From Polymyxa betae (taxonomy: Eukaryota; Endomyxa; Phytomyxea; Plasmodiophorida; Plasmodiophoridae): a stretch of DNA of 32,481 nucleotides. The stretch is from contig RBZT01000315.1 in assembly GCA_003693705.1 (NCBI GenBank), forward strand, positions 1 to 32,481, read 5' to 3'. The position numbers were made by a program, and so were the translations under genes. The notes beneath the pieces are model-generated. The model was not told where the DNA came from, did not search any database, and worked only from the letters and a program-made list of their open reading frames with translations. Position 1 is the first letter of the stretch, and each line of letters starts with the position of its first letter. Shown piece after piece: positions 9,909 to 20,122 of the stretch.

Positions 9909-11163
9909 ATGGACCCAACCGCTATCATCTCTGAGATTGAGACGATCCGCTTGAACGACTTCCAAGGTAGCCGAGCTCGCCTGCGTCTCTTGACCTATTG
10001 AACACCTTGCTGTAGTATGTCAGAGGATCAACTTGATTGAGACCCAGATCAATAGGCTGAAACGCCCTGAACGAGAGACGATTATCGACACAGGTTGTCC
10101 ATCGCTATCTGCGAGATTGGTTCTATGCTTGAATGTAACTTTGCAGATAGCACACTCCGATTTCGTATTGAAGCAGAGAACGATCATCTATCTATGCGAC
10201 AGCAGCAGATTATCGGTTTTACAAAAAGCTTATGGTATGCCGAGTTCCTGTAATCCGAAATGTTATAATTTGTGTTAGTTTGAGGTTCGATTCTGAGATT
10301 CAGAAGCTTAATGAAGCATGTGAGAGGCAAACGAAGCGAATACGACAACAGCTTGGCTACGATGAGACTCAAGAAAAGGTTACACATGCTCATGGTAATC
10401 GCTCAACTTTATCATAATGCGTATTCATTTCGCGGCCATAGAGCGCCTGGCTCAAGCTCGAGAGGAGCTTGCATTGTTGAGAACCGAGCAAACCCATCTC
10501 ACACACCAAATCGAAGCTGAGCGTCAGCTGCAGAAAGCCCATGAATCCGCCATTGCTGAAATGCAGAATTTCCTGAAATTTGGCAAAGCATTACGTCAAT
10601 CTGTTACTCGGCTACATGTTAGCCAAAAGCAATTACAGGCCCTGGACAAACGTATAGCTGTGATGAGGGCAAAGAGTACAGCAAGGCCAAATCGAACGCC
10701 TCCTACTACTGGAGGCGGTCGAATACCTCAATCATTTCAGGATGTTAGTGGAATTTCTAGACGTTCAGGCCAGCATGCCAGTGGTGCTACCCCTTCAGCT
10801 GGGGCTGTACTCCAAACTAATGCCTCTTCAATGCCACCTCCTGTAGCAAGGATTCAAGCTCGTGAGGCTCCTGCCGCTCCATCTCCGGCCGCTCTAAAGC
10901 AAGCGCGTAATTCTACAATTGTAAAAGGAAAGCAGGCTCGCCATCCGATCGGTGGTTCCGTAAATATTAGCAAGACATCCTCAAAGCAAACAGAGCCGCC
11001 AGCTGTGACACCCAATGAAGCGAACAATTTCTACGAATCTGTATGGGCCGACGATTTCGATTATCTCGAAGCCCCATGCAATCAACTGAACCAAATGCCG
11101 CCGCAGCGACAAGTTTATTCGCTGAGCGGATCCGATGACGACAGCGCCATATATATCGATTGA
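9909..11163 (+). CDS. Coiled-coil protein of unknown function, five exons
   Basis: Modelled as join(9909-9966, 10016-10093, 10147-10234, 10279-10394, 10442-11163), 353 residues. All four introns (49, 53, 44 and 47 bases) start GT, end AG and keep phase. Residues 1 to about 190 are almost continuous charged heptads (for example EIQKLNEACERQTKRIRQQL and HLTHQIEAERQLQKAHESAI), so a coiled-coil scaffold or adaptor is likely. Residues 195-300 are Ser/Pro/Ala-rich and probably disordered. The C-terminus is acidic (DSAIYID). No signal peptide, membrane segment or catalytic motif is visible. I do not recognise the family. The gene ends 32 bases from the stop of the convergent TPR gene, so the two 3' untranslated regions probably overlap. 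Confidence 0.78.
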
Positions 11164-11195
11164 AGATTAAATCTGCAGAAAACCATCATCGATCA

Positions 11196-12690
11196 TCACT
11201 TCTTCTTTTTCTTGCCTTTCTTGCTGCCCTTCTTGCCTTTCTTTCCAGAAATCAGATTTGGCATCTCCCAGGCCTTCAGAGCCACGATGAACGTATTCGG
11301 CATCGATTTAACCAACGCAGGTCCGTTAGGAAGATGTAAACTAACATCGATTTAACACTTACTACCAGAAAAAATTCCTGCAATTCGAAATCTTTACGAG
11401 TAAAGGTGCAATTTTGCAATTGCAGAAATCAAAATGAAAAAAACGCATTCTTCGAGAAGAGAGTTTGCAACGTGCAATTTTGAAATTGCAAAAATCAAAT
11501 GGGGAAAATGCAGTTTTCGAGAAGAAAGTTTGCAAATCTCCAAAAATGAAAGAGAGTTAGCAACATAGAAAGGCAACGTACTGTTTGGCCCGATCTCGAA
11601 TCTTCTCAAGATTGCCCACCAACACGTCCAAAATCGGGTGCGAAATCGGCAGGAACTTTCTCCCGATATCGAACGCGACCGAAAGGAACACGAACGCCTC
11701 ATCGGGACGCGACCGATTCCCGAGACATGCGGCGACGTTATTCAACGTTGTCACCTGGTCGGGAAACGACGAGTCGCCGGTGACGGCGTCGACGAATTGC
11801 ATGCGCATTTCCAAGGCGGCGTAATGGCATTTGAGGGCGATGTCGACCCAGCCGCAATAGTACGCCGACGTCCCGATCGCGCTGTGAATCAGAGAGTTGA
11901 CCGGATGGGCGGTGTTCACCGTATTATACTCTTCCACGAGGATGGCGTTCATCAGTTCTCGCGCTTTCCAGGCCGCCATCAGGCCCAGATCGTCCTCTTT
12001 CAAAAAGCTACGAAGGCGATTTTCGTAGAGCAGAATGTAGATTCGGGCGTTGGCTCGCTGCCGCTTCGTCAGAATCGGCTCTGGCGTCTTGTGCGCTTCT
12101 GGAGGCTCGACGCCGTCTTCGTGCGTTGGGCTGAAAGGCGGATTTGCTGCTGCAATCGCCTGTTCGTCTTGCTGGTCAAGATAGCGCCACACGCTCTGAA
12201 TTCGTTGAAGAGCGTCGCGATATTGCCTCCTCGAGCATCGAATCCGTAATTCATCCAGCGCTCGAGCGATTTCCGGATCTCGATCGAGATCGGCGGGCGC
12301 CACGAAATCATCGCGAATGAACTGAAGCGGGTCGCCGGGGATATGCAGCCCCGAAGCCATCATGGTCTCCGACGAGACCAGATTCTGTAGGGCGATTTGC
12401 AGGGAGCGGATCTCGTCATTGGCGCCGTTGTCTTCGTTATCGGACGATTCCAGGTCGTCGTCGACCTCATACGAATCCCACGTCTTCTTCTTAAGGCGGG
12501 CGGTCGGCCTCGATTTCGGAATGTGAAGGAAATCGGGGAGATTCTTGAGACGGGCGTAGATGGCGATCAGCTCGCGGTAGTGGTCCTGGCTGGATTCGGG
12601 CAAGTACGGCCGGTCGCTGTCATCGTCGGCGACCGCTTCGTTCAGGACCGCCTTGACCAGCGCCGCTGTCGACGAGGTCGACAGGAACAT
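11196..12690 (-). CDS. TPR-repeat protein with lysine-rich tail
   Basis: Two exons (12690-11582 and 11340-11196) give 417 residues; the 241-base intron uses GTACGT...TTAG in phase 2. The N-terminal third is acidic (SYEVDDDLESSDNEDNG). Residues from about 165 carry paired helices typical of TPRs: QYRDALQRIQSVWRYLDQQ, IHSAIGTSAYYCGWVDIALKC, then VTTLNNVAACLGNRSRPDEA, the last resembling kinesin light chain-type repeats. The protein ends MPNLISGKKGKKGSKKGKKK, a lysine cluster that could bind nucleic acid, acidic phospholipid or serve as a nuclear signal. No enzyme motif is present, so an adaptor role is inferred. The intron holds a two-copy 66-base tandem repeat. Start chosen as the first ATG; an upstream exon cannot be excluded. 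Confidence 0.75.
11406..11537. repeat. Two-copy 66-base tandem repeat inside an intron
   Basis: Copies at 11406-11471 and 11472-11537 both begin GTGCAATTTTG and end in GAGTTTGCAA or AAGTTTGCAA; they differ at roughly one base in six. The repeat makes up over half of the TPR gene's intron. Confidence 0.8.
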
Positions 12691-13152
12691 TGTGCCTCGC
12701 AGACGATGTCATAAGGCACGCGCCAATATCGATCGATGTGAGAGAATGGTTTCGGGTCGGCGCTTTCAAACCGACTATGAACGAATGAGCAGAGAAATTG
12801 ACGCCGATCTATGAAATTTTCTATCATTTCCCGATTCCCCGTTTTCAAAAGGATGTTTCCGAATTGTTCAAATCCATCTCATCCGATTCACATACCACTC
12901 TTCAAATTGAAATTCAGTTGAAAGTTACGGTGAGAGGAAGAACGAACAAAACGGCCCTATCACTAACTATAACAGAATCGAAATTCTAGAGTTCGCTTTA
13001 TAAAACTTTACGAATGGATCAAACATTGAATACATTGCAAAAGAGGAACAATTTGTGAAGTTTATTCAATCGTTTGAAAATCCTCAAACATGGCCATTCC
13101 AAACCGCATAATTCCATTTTCAAATTGAACCATATAACAGCTGTATCACGAA
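12691..13152. other. Intergenic, no gene seen
   Basis: This 5' flank of the TPR gene holds only short open frames in conflicting directions. The stretch from 12850 to 13150 is AT-rich with no recognisable motif. It presumably contains the TPR promoter and the 3' end of the small membrane-protein gene. Confidence 0.4.
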
Positions 13153-13458
13153 TCAAGACGGTGTCTCCCGAATTTTATAGACTGCAAGGGCGAAAAAGCC
13201 CACCCCGATGGCCATGACGATTAGACCAATTCTATGACGTTGATCATATCTCTAAAACATTCATACGATTACTTACGAGCGAGTAATTGGGCGGCTGGGT
13301 TCTATGTAGAAGTCGCCTACAATGACGGTGGCAATCCCAAGAACGACGAGAATGATCCCGATTGTTCCAATTATGATCAGAACGCACGAGAGCGTCTTTA
13401 GAAGTGGCGGTTGTCGATGAGCATTCATCATTTTCAGAGCGATTCGTGAACGCTGCAC
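13153..13458 (-). CDS. Small protein with two membrane helices
   Basis: Modelled as two exons (13458-13277 and 13231-13153), 86 residues from an alternative first codon; the true ATG is one of two adjacent Mets (KMMNAHRQPP, about 13430). The 45-base intron starts GTAAGT and ends ATAG. Helix one is LSCVLIIIGTIGIILVVLGI and its continuation (about residues 24-50). Helix two, IGLIVMAIGVGFFALAVYKI, lies wholly in exon 2. A short polar loop (FYIEPSRPITRS) sits between them. Both ends are short and basic, so a hairpin membrane protein is inferred. Another AG 18 bases upstream also keeps frame and would give an unusually short 27-base intron. Family unknown. Confidence 0.6.
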
Positions 13459-14480
13459 CCTCAGGAATACTGTCTGTAGCAGGTTTGAGGTTTCGGCGTC
13501 GTACCGGAAGGCAGGTTGCTACAAGAATAATGATATTATTTCATTATTCTGCTACTGTAGTAATCAAAACCGAACCAATGGAAATTCACCGTCTTTTGAG
13601 GAAAAAGAATGCAAAATTGAAGATAAAATTTGCGATTTTTTGTACGTATTAAAGTACTGTGCTTATTTTGGCTTTGTAATGTTTAAACGTGTGATGATTG
13701 TGTAACGTTGTGGCTCTATACGATACAAGTAACGGTAACGTATCAGATTTAATCAGATACGAAACAGAAAGAATGGAGAATGCATAGAGAAGAACAAGAA
13801 AAAAATAGATTTATTCAGCAGAGTATGAGACATTTTGGACTTGGAAAATGATGGAGATTTTTCGTTGTGTTTTAGTTGCCAAATGGAAAACTTGTTGGAT
13901 TTGGATGATATTCGAAAAAAAGAATTGGAAAATGACAAAAAAACAATTCGGGTGAAAATCGACAGCTCCTTTCAACAGAGTATGAGCGGCATTAATACGA
14001 GGAAAGCACTCAGTTAAACAATTCTTTGGACATTTTTATAATTGAAACAAAATCATTCTTTAAATAATCCTCCCAGATAAGACGCTCTGAAAAATCTTCA
14101 CCATAAATCCCGGAAGATATATCAAGAGGAGGGCATTGGTAAGCATCACACGGAAGGAGTCGTATTGCAATCGATATCCAGATACAATAAATAGAAGCTG
14201 TACATGCTGTTTAATTCCATCTTTATCCAAACGATTAAGAACTTTTATGCAGCAGCCATGATCTTGAAAATTGCGATGTGTAATCTACCGCAAAAATGAT
14301 GATTTAAGCAGATCTTCAAAACTGTTTGTCATAAATATCAGACCAAGAATGAAGAAGCTTCAAATTCAACAAAAATTCATACGAATCAGCTCTTAGATAG
14401 GACGTATAGCGTCCCATTCGGGCTTTTTCCAGCGAGAAATTCACGAGCTAATTCCAGTACGAGCCGCTTTCGATTCCGTC
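13459..14480. other. Intergenic, AT-rich, no gene seen
   Basis: No frame here shows a domain, and codon composition is lysine/asparagine-heavy in the way of non-coding AT-rich DNA. Near 13735-13765 a GATACAAGTAACGGTAACGTATC stretch and a second CGTATC...GATACG pair form small inverted repeats. The right end is the 3' flank of the minus-strand gene that stops at 14481. Confidence 0.4.
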
Positions 14481-15511
14481 TCAAGAAAACCGTCTCCGGT
14501 ACCGATGTTCGTCGATCTTCTGCTTCAGCAGCTGCAATGTGAGCTCGGCATCGGCCCGCTCATATGGATCCAGCCGGTCGCTGATCCTCAGATGCCGGAT
14601 CAGCTCCAGAGCGAACTTCAGGATGCCGCCGGCGATGAATCGCGCGTCCAGCATCCACTCGCGCAGATGACGCATCCGCTCCAAGCTCGGAATCTCCACG
14701 AAGAAATCCTCCCGATGAACCTTCACGAAAAGCTGCTCTGCAGTAATATCATACAGCTCGGCATCAACACGGGCCATACTAAAATCCTCTCAGAAAATGA
14801 CAAAAACAACACAAAAAACAAAGAAAAACAAAAACAAAAACAAACAGAAACGACCCACCTATAGAGGGCCAGTACGGGATCATACTGGAACGTCGGCGTG
14901 AACGCCAACTTGAGGTCGTCGAGCGACACGCCGAACCGGGATTCGGCGGCGGGGCCGTACTGGACCACGGCCTGGCTGATGCTGGAGCCGCACAGCTCCG
15001 AGAGGCGATGGCGTTTGGCGAAGACGAACAGGTCGTAGCCGAGGGTGCGGTCGCGGCGGCACCGGATCGTCAGCATCTTGTCGCATTCGCGCTGGACGCG
15101 CTCGGCCCGGACGAGGCTGGCCAGTACGGCGAACGCGGCAAGGTCCGGGGTCGGGATCGCCCGCAGCTCGTTGGTGATGACGTTGAGTTCGAAGGCGGCG
15201 TCGGCTTTTCGACGTTTGCGCTCGCTGGAGAGGTCGAGGATCGTCTGCAGCAACCGGAGAAGGCGCTCGAACAGCTTGACGATATTCACGGGATGGCGTT
15301 CTGGATTTAGAACGCCAACGAGCTCGACGGTTGGGAGCTGAACTCGATAAGTCGATGAGAATCGGTTGGCGGAAGACGGGTGGATCTGGCTTAGGAATTC
15401 GCCTTGGAATATCAGCGGGTTGACGACGAATTGCTGGGCGCCGGTATCGATGGTGATTGGGACGACCTGGGGATCCACCGTCCAAAGACACCAACATGCA
15501 ACAGGTTGCAT
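14481..15511 (-). CDS. Unrecognised helical protein, two exons
   Basis: Two exons (15511-14859 and 14778-14481) encode 316 residues. The 80-base intron, GTGGGT...TTTTAG, is phase 2 and very pyrimidine-rich. After a short beta-like N-terminus (VVPITIDTGAQQFVVNPLIF), the rest is helical and rich in Leu, Arg and Glu: VKLFERLLRLLQTILDLSSE, FAVLASLVRAERVQRECDKM and MRHLREWMLDARFIAGGILK. This suggests an armadillo/HEAT-like or bundle fold. There is no signal peptide, membrane helix or catalytic signature. GC content, especially at third codon positions, is clearly higher than in flanking DNA, which supports real coding sequence. I do not recognise the family. The start ATG is uncertain, since a CCCCAG acceptor-like site lies about 50 bases inside. 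Confidence 0.65.
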
Positions 15512-15925
15512 ATTTTCTGTCCTTTGGTTAAGAAACTTTCGAACGCATTTATTCAACGTTCATTTATTTTCCAGGCATGTTCTCTGGAAATCATCTTTAA
15601 TTCTGTAAAATCGACATTCTTTTCTTTACTGTCTGCGCGCATATTTCGACTCACGCAGTTTGTTTGTCTTAACGATTTTCATACGCATTAAAGTGATTAA
15701 ACGTTCATTTTTTTTGTCTTAACAATTTTCGGACGCATTTTACTCTCTTGTGCAGATGTGCTTTGAAAAACATCTTTCTGTAAAAATCGACGCTCTTTTC
15801 GTCATGGTCAAAAAGCATATCTCAAAACACACGCAGTTTTATTTCTCGACGATTTTATAAAATCGCGTAACTATTTGCGCAAAAAATGTGCCAGCTTTCT
15901 GCGAAGGCCATGTCGCTGACCTGAA
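15512..15925. other. Shared 5' region of two divergent genes
   Basis: This 414-base gap separates the starts of two divergently transcribed genes and is probably a bidirectional promoter. It contains a diverged repeat. The motif TTGTCTTAACGATTTTCATACGCATT near 15663 recurs as TTGTCTTAACAATTTTCGGACGCATT near 15714, followed in each case by a CTGTAAAATCGAC-type string (15603 and 15779). No coding sequence is seen. Confidence 0.45.
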
Positions 15926-17982
15926 ATGTCGTCATGCGATTTCCGAGATCGATTGGCCATGGAGCGTTTTTCACAGCGGAAATCGCAAGTTCTCGGTGCG
16001 CTAGCACAAGGGTCCGATGACAGGTCGCCCAAGGGCTCTGTGGATGCCCCGATCGTCGACCTATTAGACGCTATTAATGACCATTCTTTCTACTTCACAA
16101 CGAGCTCTTGCTCAGGGCGGGTCGCTATCTGCTACGTCTCTCCAGATCGCTTTAATCGCTGGCTACTCGTATCGCACGATCCGATTGTCGTCGACGATAT
16201 CTCGAAAGCTCTTTGCCAGTATTCGCCTGATAGCGATCAAGATTCTCTCAAGATTGTATTCGAAGCGTTTATTCTTTGCATTGAATGTTGCGATCTCAAA
16301 TCAGCATCGAAGCTATGGCAAGCTGCTGTCTCTGCTGGCTGTCGCGAATCCGGAATTCAAACGAATAACGCTCGCAATGGCCGAATTCACGTCTCGGTCC
16401 GCTGTAGCGTTCGTCTGGAAGTTCCCATCGCTGATGGATTCGCCATTCTCATCGATGATCGCTACACGAAGCATTTAGTTGATGTCATCAATCACAAATT
16501 CGCGTTGAATCAAGCAAAGATCGACTCGTTTTCGCAAGCGTTCGCGAATTTATCTTCAAAACCGGAGTCGGCGTCCCGAGGCCTTTCTAGCATCGTTGTC
16601 GAGCGATGTTTCGTTGATCAGGTCGTTAGGAATCTCAAACAGATGGGAGATGGCTTGCTAGATACAAAATCGGGCAGAAGGATTCAAGCTCTATCGGGGT
16701 CGAAGCTGGCCGTTCCTATTTCGGAGTCAGCTCGGGAACGAATCGATGAGATCATCGAGTTGCTCCCGTTTGACGTCGAGCTCCAATCGGACGACAACGA
16801 AGGGCTGATTGCGAAGACGTCGGAATCGCCACTGCAACGTTTAAGGCGGCTGATATCGGCGCTGAATCCGCCTCAGCATCTGCTCGAGAAGCTCCCAACG
16901 CGCTGGGAGCAGCTGGGCGATCTGATCCTGCTTCCATCGTCGGCGTTGACGGAGCCGGAATGGGCCAGTATCGATTCGGCCGAGTTATTCGGCACCATCG
17001 CCAAAGCGCTGAGCGTGCGTCGAATCGGACGCCAGTCTGCGATCGATCCTTCCGCGAAAAGGGAGAGCCATGATGTTGTTCTATATGGAGATGATGGCTG
17101 GGTTCGTCATAAAGAGAACGGCATCATTTACGAATTCGATGTCACCAAAAGTTGTTAACAATTGTTCAATTTGAAATTTTGATGTTTTATTTCGAATTCT
17201 TCAAAGTTTTTTAAAAGTTATCAATTGTAGTTGTAGTTTATCTTTCTCGCCAATTTTATTCGCTTCTCGTTGTTACTTTTGCTTTAGCTTCGTTTTTCGT
17301 TTCGTAACTTCTGGTCAAACTTCGCTTTTAAATTATGTCAATTTCCATTATCTTGTGTCGTTTACTGATCTTTCGGTTAGCAATGTTCTCTTCTGGGAAT
17401 GGGACCGAGAGAAAGAGAATAGGAGACGTTGTCCAACCTGGAGAAGTAATCGCAGATTTGGTAAGCGTTCACCTTCCTCTATTACAGTAGTTGAGTCCTA
17501 ACTTCCACTAGTTCTGTGGTATTGGATACTTTTCCATTCCCGCTCTAATTCACGGCAAGGCTTCGTTTGCTTATCTTTGCGAATGGAACGAGAACACGGA
17601 AGCTGCATTGCGTCGGTCGTTAAAAGCTAATCATATCAAGGCGGATCGTTTTCAGATATATGCCGGAGATAACCGAGAGGCTGGTCTTGATAGCGTCGCT
17701 GATCGCGTTCTGCTGGGTCTCATCCCGACTTCAGAAATGAGCTGGAGGACTGCACTTGTAGCGTTGAAGGATTGTGGCGGCTGGCTTCACATTCATGAAA
17801 ACGTTGCTGCCAGAGCTGAAGATGAGTTCGTCGCTGGCTTAACTGCTAAGCTCGACGGTCTTATTTCCGGTCTGCCATCCGAACGAAAACGTCGGTGGAA
17901 AGCTGCTGTCAGACACGTTGAGATTGTCAAGTCATATGCTCCTAAGATCAATCATTGCGTTTTTGATGTGTTCCTTGAATGA
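15926..17982 (+). CDS. TYW3-TYW2 fusion, wybutosine-tRNA synthesis
   Basis: Three exons (15926-17150, 17381-17460, 17512-17982) encode 591 residues. Residues from about 12 to 225 are a TYW3 domain: SPKGSVDAPIVDLLDAIN, then FYFTTSSCSGRVAI, then the strand HVSVRCSVRLEVPI. The C-terminal half is TYW2/Trm5-like: PTRWEQLGDLILLPSSAL, YEFDVTKTMFSSGNGTERK across intron 1, and the SAM-binding IADLFCGIGYFSIPAL across intron 2. TYW3 methylates the 7-aminocarboxypropyl-demethylwyosine intermediate and TYW2 transfers the aminocarboxypropyl group, both on G37 of tRNA-Phe. The fusion would join neighbouring steps in one polypeptide. Plants fuse these domains with a Kelch/TYW4 part between them; I see no such part here. 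Introns are 230 and 51 bases. Start could also be the Met 11 codons in. Confidence 0.9.
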
Positions 17983-18412
17983 AGCGTTTAATAACTTATT
18001 TGTCTATATGATACCTCGATTTCGCTTCTTTCAGTCTCCAGCTCTTCGAGGATACATGCTGTTATTAATGACACTTTTTAATGGGTTTTTACGACAGAAA
18101 CCCCTTTCAACTCGATATCTCGTTTTGCTTCTTTCAGCTGGCCACAGTGCCGTTTTTATGATAATGTTGAGCATGAAATGCTTTCGGCTCCGACCGGTGT
18201 CAAGCTGATTAAACAATATCGTTTACGTTCTGCTACATAGAGATAGCGAAATCGTAGCATCAAAGAATAGCAACAGCTATAAGTATATTACCCCTATCAC
18301 TACAGATACTCAGCGAAGCTGCACTTGTAACAAGTTCTTGCAACAGAAAGATCCAGATGAAGGCGACATCACGATCACGATAACGAGTTCAAGAGTGGAA
18401 TTTGGTCCGGTG
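17983..18412. other. Short convergent intergenic gap
   Basis: This 430-base gap lies between the stop of the TYW3-TYW2 gene and the stop of the minus-strand exonuclease. It contains two CTCGATxTCG...GCTTCTTTCAG blocks about 98 bases apart (near 18015 and 18112), probably another diverged tandem duplication. No gene is seen. Confidence 0.4.
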
Positions 18413-19564
18413 TTAAAACCAGAAGGTCATGGTCTTTTTAGCTTGTGCTCCACAATGACACATCTTTCCAATGGGCGTCGATTCAAGGTGGCCCAGACAG
18501 ACTCCCTCGAATTGGGGATGGTCGGTCGCGAAGCTTTTCTCGCCGCGTTCGTGACGTTCCTGCAATGCGTGCCAGCATTTCCGAATCAAATCTTGTAAAT
18601 CCTTCGGATCTCTATGCAGAAGAATGTCAGCGCGTTTGAACAAATCCGCCAGATCTCGTGCACGATCCTGTCGGTTCGGTTCGCGGCCCAGTACGACCTG
18701 CATTACTAAGGGATAGCTAACGAGCTGAGTCTTGTATGTACCTTGACGAGCGTGGTTAGGTTAAATGTGTATCCTGGAGGAATCTTATCTGTCTCATGCA
18801 GCCGATCGGTCTTGAAGACTTCTCCGAGAGACAGAAACGAAAAGAAATGAACGCCTTTGACCAACCTGATGCTGGTTCAATATTTAACGACATCTGAAAC
18901 CGTTTCGGCAAACAGACCCGATCTCGCTTAAGAGAGGTTCCACAACATGCCAATCCGCTTGGCAAACGACGGTCGCATCAATCGGGACGAACTTGATGAG
19001 ACGTGCCGTCAGCAGATCCAGACTCTGTTTCATTCCATGCTTAAAGTCTTCCCGTGAGATACCGGTGATGGGAGTTAGGAGCGATTTGAATTCGATTTTG
19101 GGAGAGAGCGACGTTGTCCCCGTGATGAAGGTGGAAATTTCTATCCGCAAATCAGCCTTAAATCATCCCAAAGCTCAATTAAACGTGATATTTTTAAGCA
19201 AACACAAAAAAAACGCAAATTAACGTGATAGCTTAAAAGCAAGCACAAAACGGTGAAAAGGTTATATCATCTCAAAGCGCAATCTAACGGAATAGCATAA
19301 ATGCAAACTCATTGTTAGATCATCTCAAAGCTCAATTTAACGTGATAGCTTAAAAGCAAACACAAAAAAGTGAAAGTATGTTAGAAATAACCAAAATCAA
19401 CAGATACCCCTCTTTTCCTCGAAGGAGCCCCACTCGCCGAGCCGGTCGCGAACCAGCTTGATGGCTTGGACACGTACTGGAAAACGGTCTGTGCACCGGG
19501 GCCCGGTCGCCCCGCTTTGGATATCGATGACGACATAATTCTGACACTTCTTCGTGAGAGACAT
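18413..19564 (-). CDS. Possible ERI-1-like DEDDh 3'-5' exonuclease
   Basis: Four exons (19564-19408, 19140-18901, 18821-18742, 18697-18413) give 253 residues with phase kept across introns of 267, 79 and 44 bases. The start MSLTKKCQNYVVIDI followed by QSG sits where DEDDh exonucleases have the catalytic D-x-E (here D-x-Q). FKSLLTPITGISREDF matches the LTGI-x-x-E stretch between motifs I and II of the ERI-1 group. CQADWHVVEPLLSE resembles motif II, and LLHRDPKDLQDLIRK supplies an H-x4-D as in motif III. The family trims RNA 3' ends in small-RNA, histone-mRNA or rRNA pathways. The Asp-to-Gln-type change at the second motif I acid hints at weakened or lost catalysis. Similarity is judged by motif order only. 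Confidence 0.5.
19162..19372. repeat. Four-copy ~52-base tandem repeat inside an intron
   Basis: Units start near 19162, 19214, 19266 and 19319. The consensus runs ATCATCTCAAAGCTCAATTT, then AACGTGATAGCTTAAAAGCA and AACACAAAA. The third unit is the most diverged. The array occupies about 80% of the first intron of the exonuclease gene. Confidence 0.8.
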
Positions 19565-20122
19565 ATCAGCCTTGATTGTGCAAATCTGAAAAGCGGTCAC
19601 TGGTTGAGATTCCACCGCGGTACGGCTTCATTCAAAGCCATTCATTGCCGGCCATGATGCTCTCGAGGACTTGAATTTAGCTTCGCATTACGCCTGGACA
19701 TCTGAAGTTTTCTTTCCCAAGCTTAGAAGATTTGACGGCCTCCGAGGATCATGGAGACCAGTATCCTTCAACACTCTCGAGCTTAGCTGTTAACGAAGAC
19801 CGGCAGTAGAAGACCTGCTTGTCCCAGGCTCTTCAATGGCAAAGCATTTTCGGAATGTCGGCATAGTTGACGGGACTTGTCCTATTGGAGGAATTGCTAT
19901 TATCAGGTTTCGAGGTCTATAGGCTGAAGCTTCAAGACGTTTCGAAATTTATATTTTGATAAAAGCAAGCAAACTTTTGAGAAATTTTGTTACAAGGGCG
20001 CGCGGCCTTCGCTTACAGTCGCAGGTTGGAATTCAAAAGGGCGCGCGTTTCTAGGCATCACTGAAGCTTGGCTCAGTGAAGTTGTTAAAACATGGCGATG
20101 GTATAGAGATCTCACAAACGAG
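19565..20122. other. Divergent promoter region with a leucine-rich fragment
   Basis: This gap separates the minus-strand exonuclease start from the plus-strand cyclin start. A plus-strand frame at about 19640-19793 reads FIAGHDALEDLNLASHYAWT and FFPKLRRFDGLRGSW, which has the spacing of leucine-rich repeats. A second frame at about 19806-19921 reads DLLVPGSSMAKHFRNVGIVDG. A 46-base GT-AG intron could join them, but the phases do not agree, so this is at best a broken gene fragment. The remainder is AT-rich. Confidence 0.3.

Noticed and set aside
11638-12249. A 203-codon plus-strand open frame
   Set aside because: It is antisense to the TPR gene, whose frame has TPR helices and a phase-correct intron.
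13232-13276. A 27-base ultrashort intron in the small membrane-protein gene
   Set aside because: An alternative AG 18 bases further on keeps frame and gives a 45-base intron, matching the rest of the window.
15008-15341. Long plus-strand open frames with Ala/Arg-rich composition
   Set aside because: They are antisense shadows of the GC-rich minus-strand gene at 14481-15511, and their composition is what the opposite strand of a GC-rich coding region gives.
17151-17380. A gene break between the TYW3 and TYW2 halves
   Set aside because: The TAA at 17157 lies inside a 230-base GT-AG intron whose removal restores the conserved YEFDVTK-x-MFSSGNG motif; moreover TYW2-type sequence already begins before the intron.
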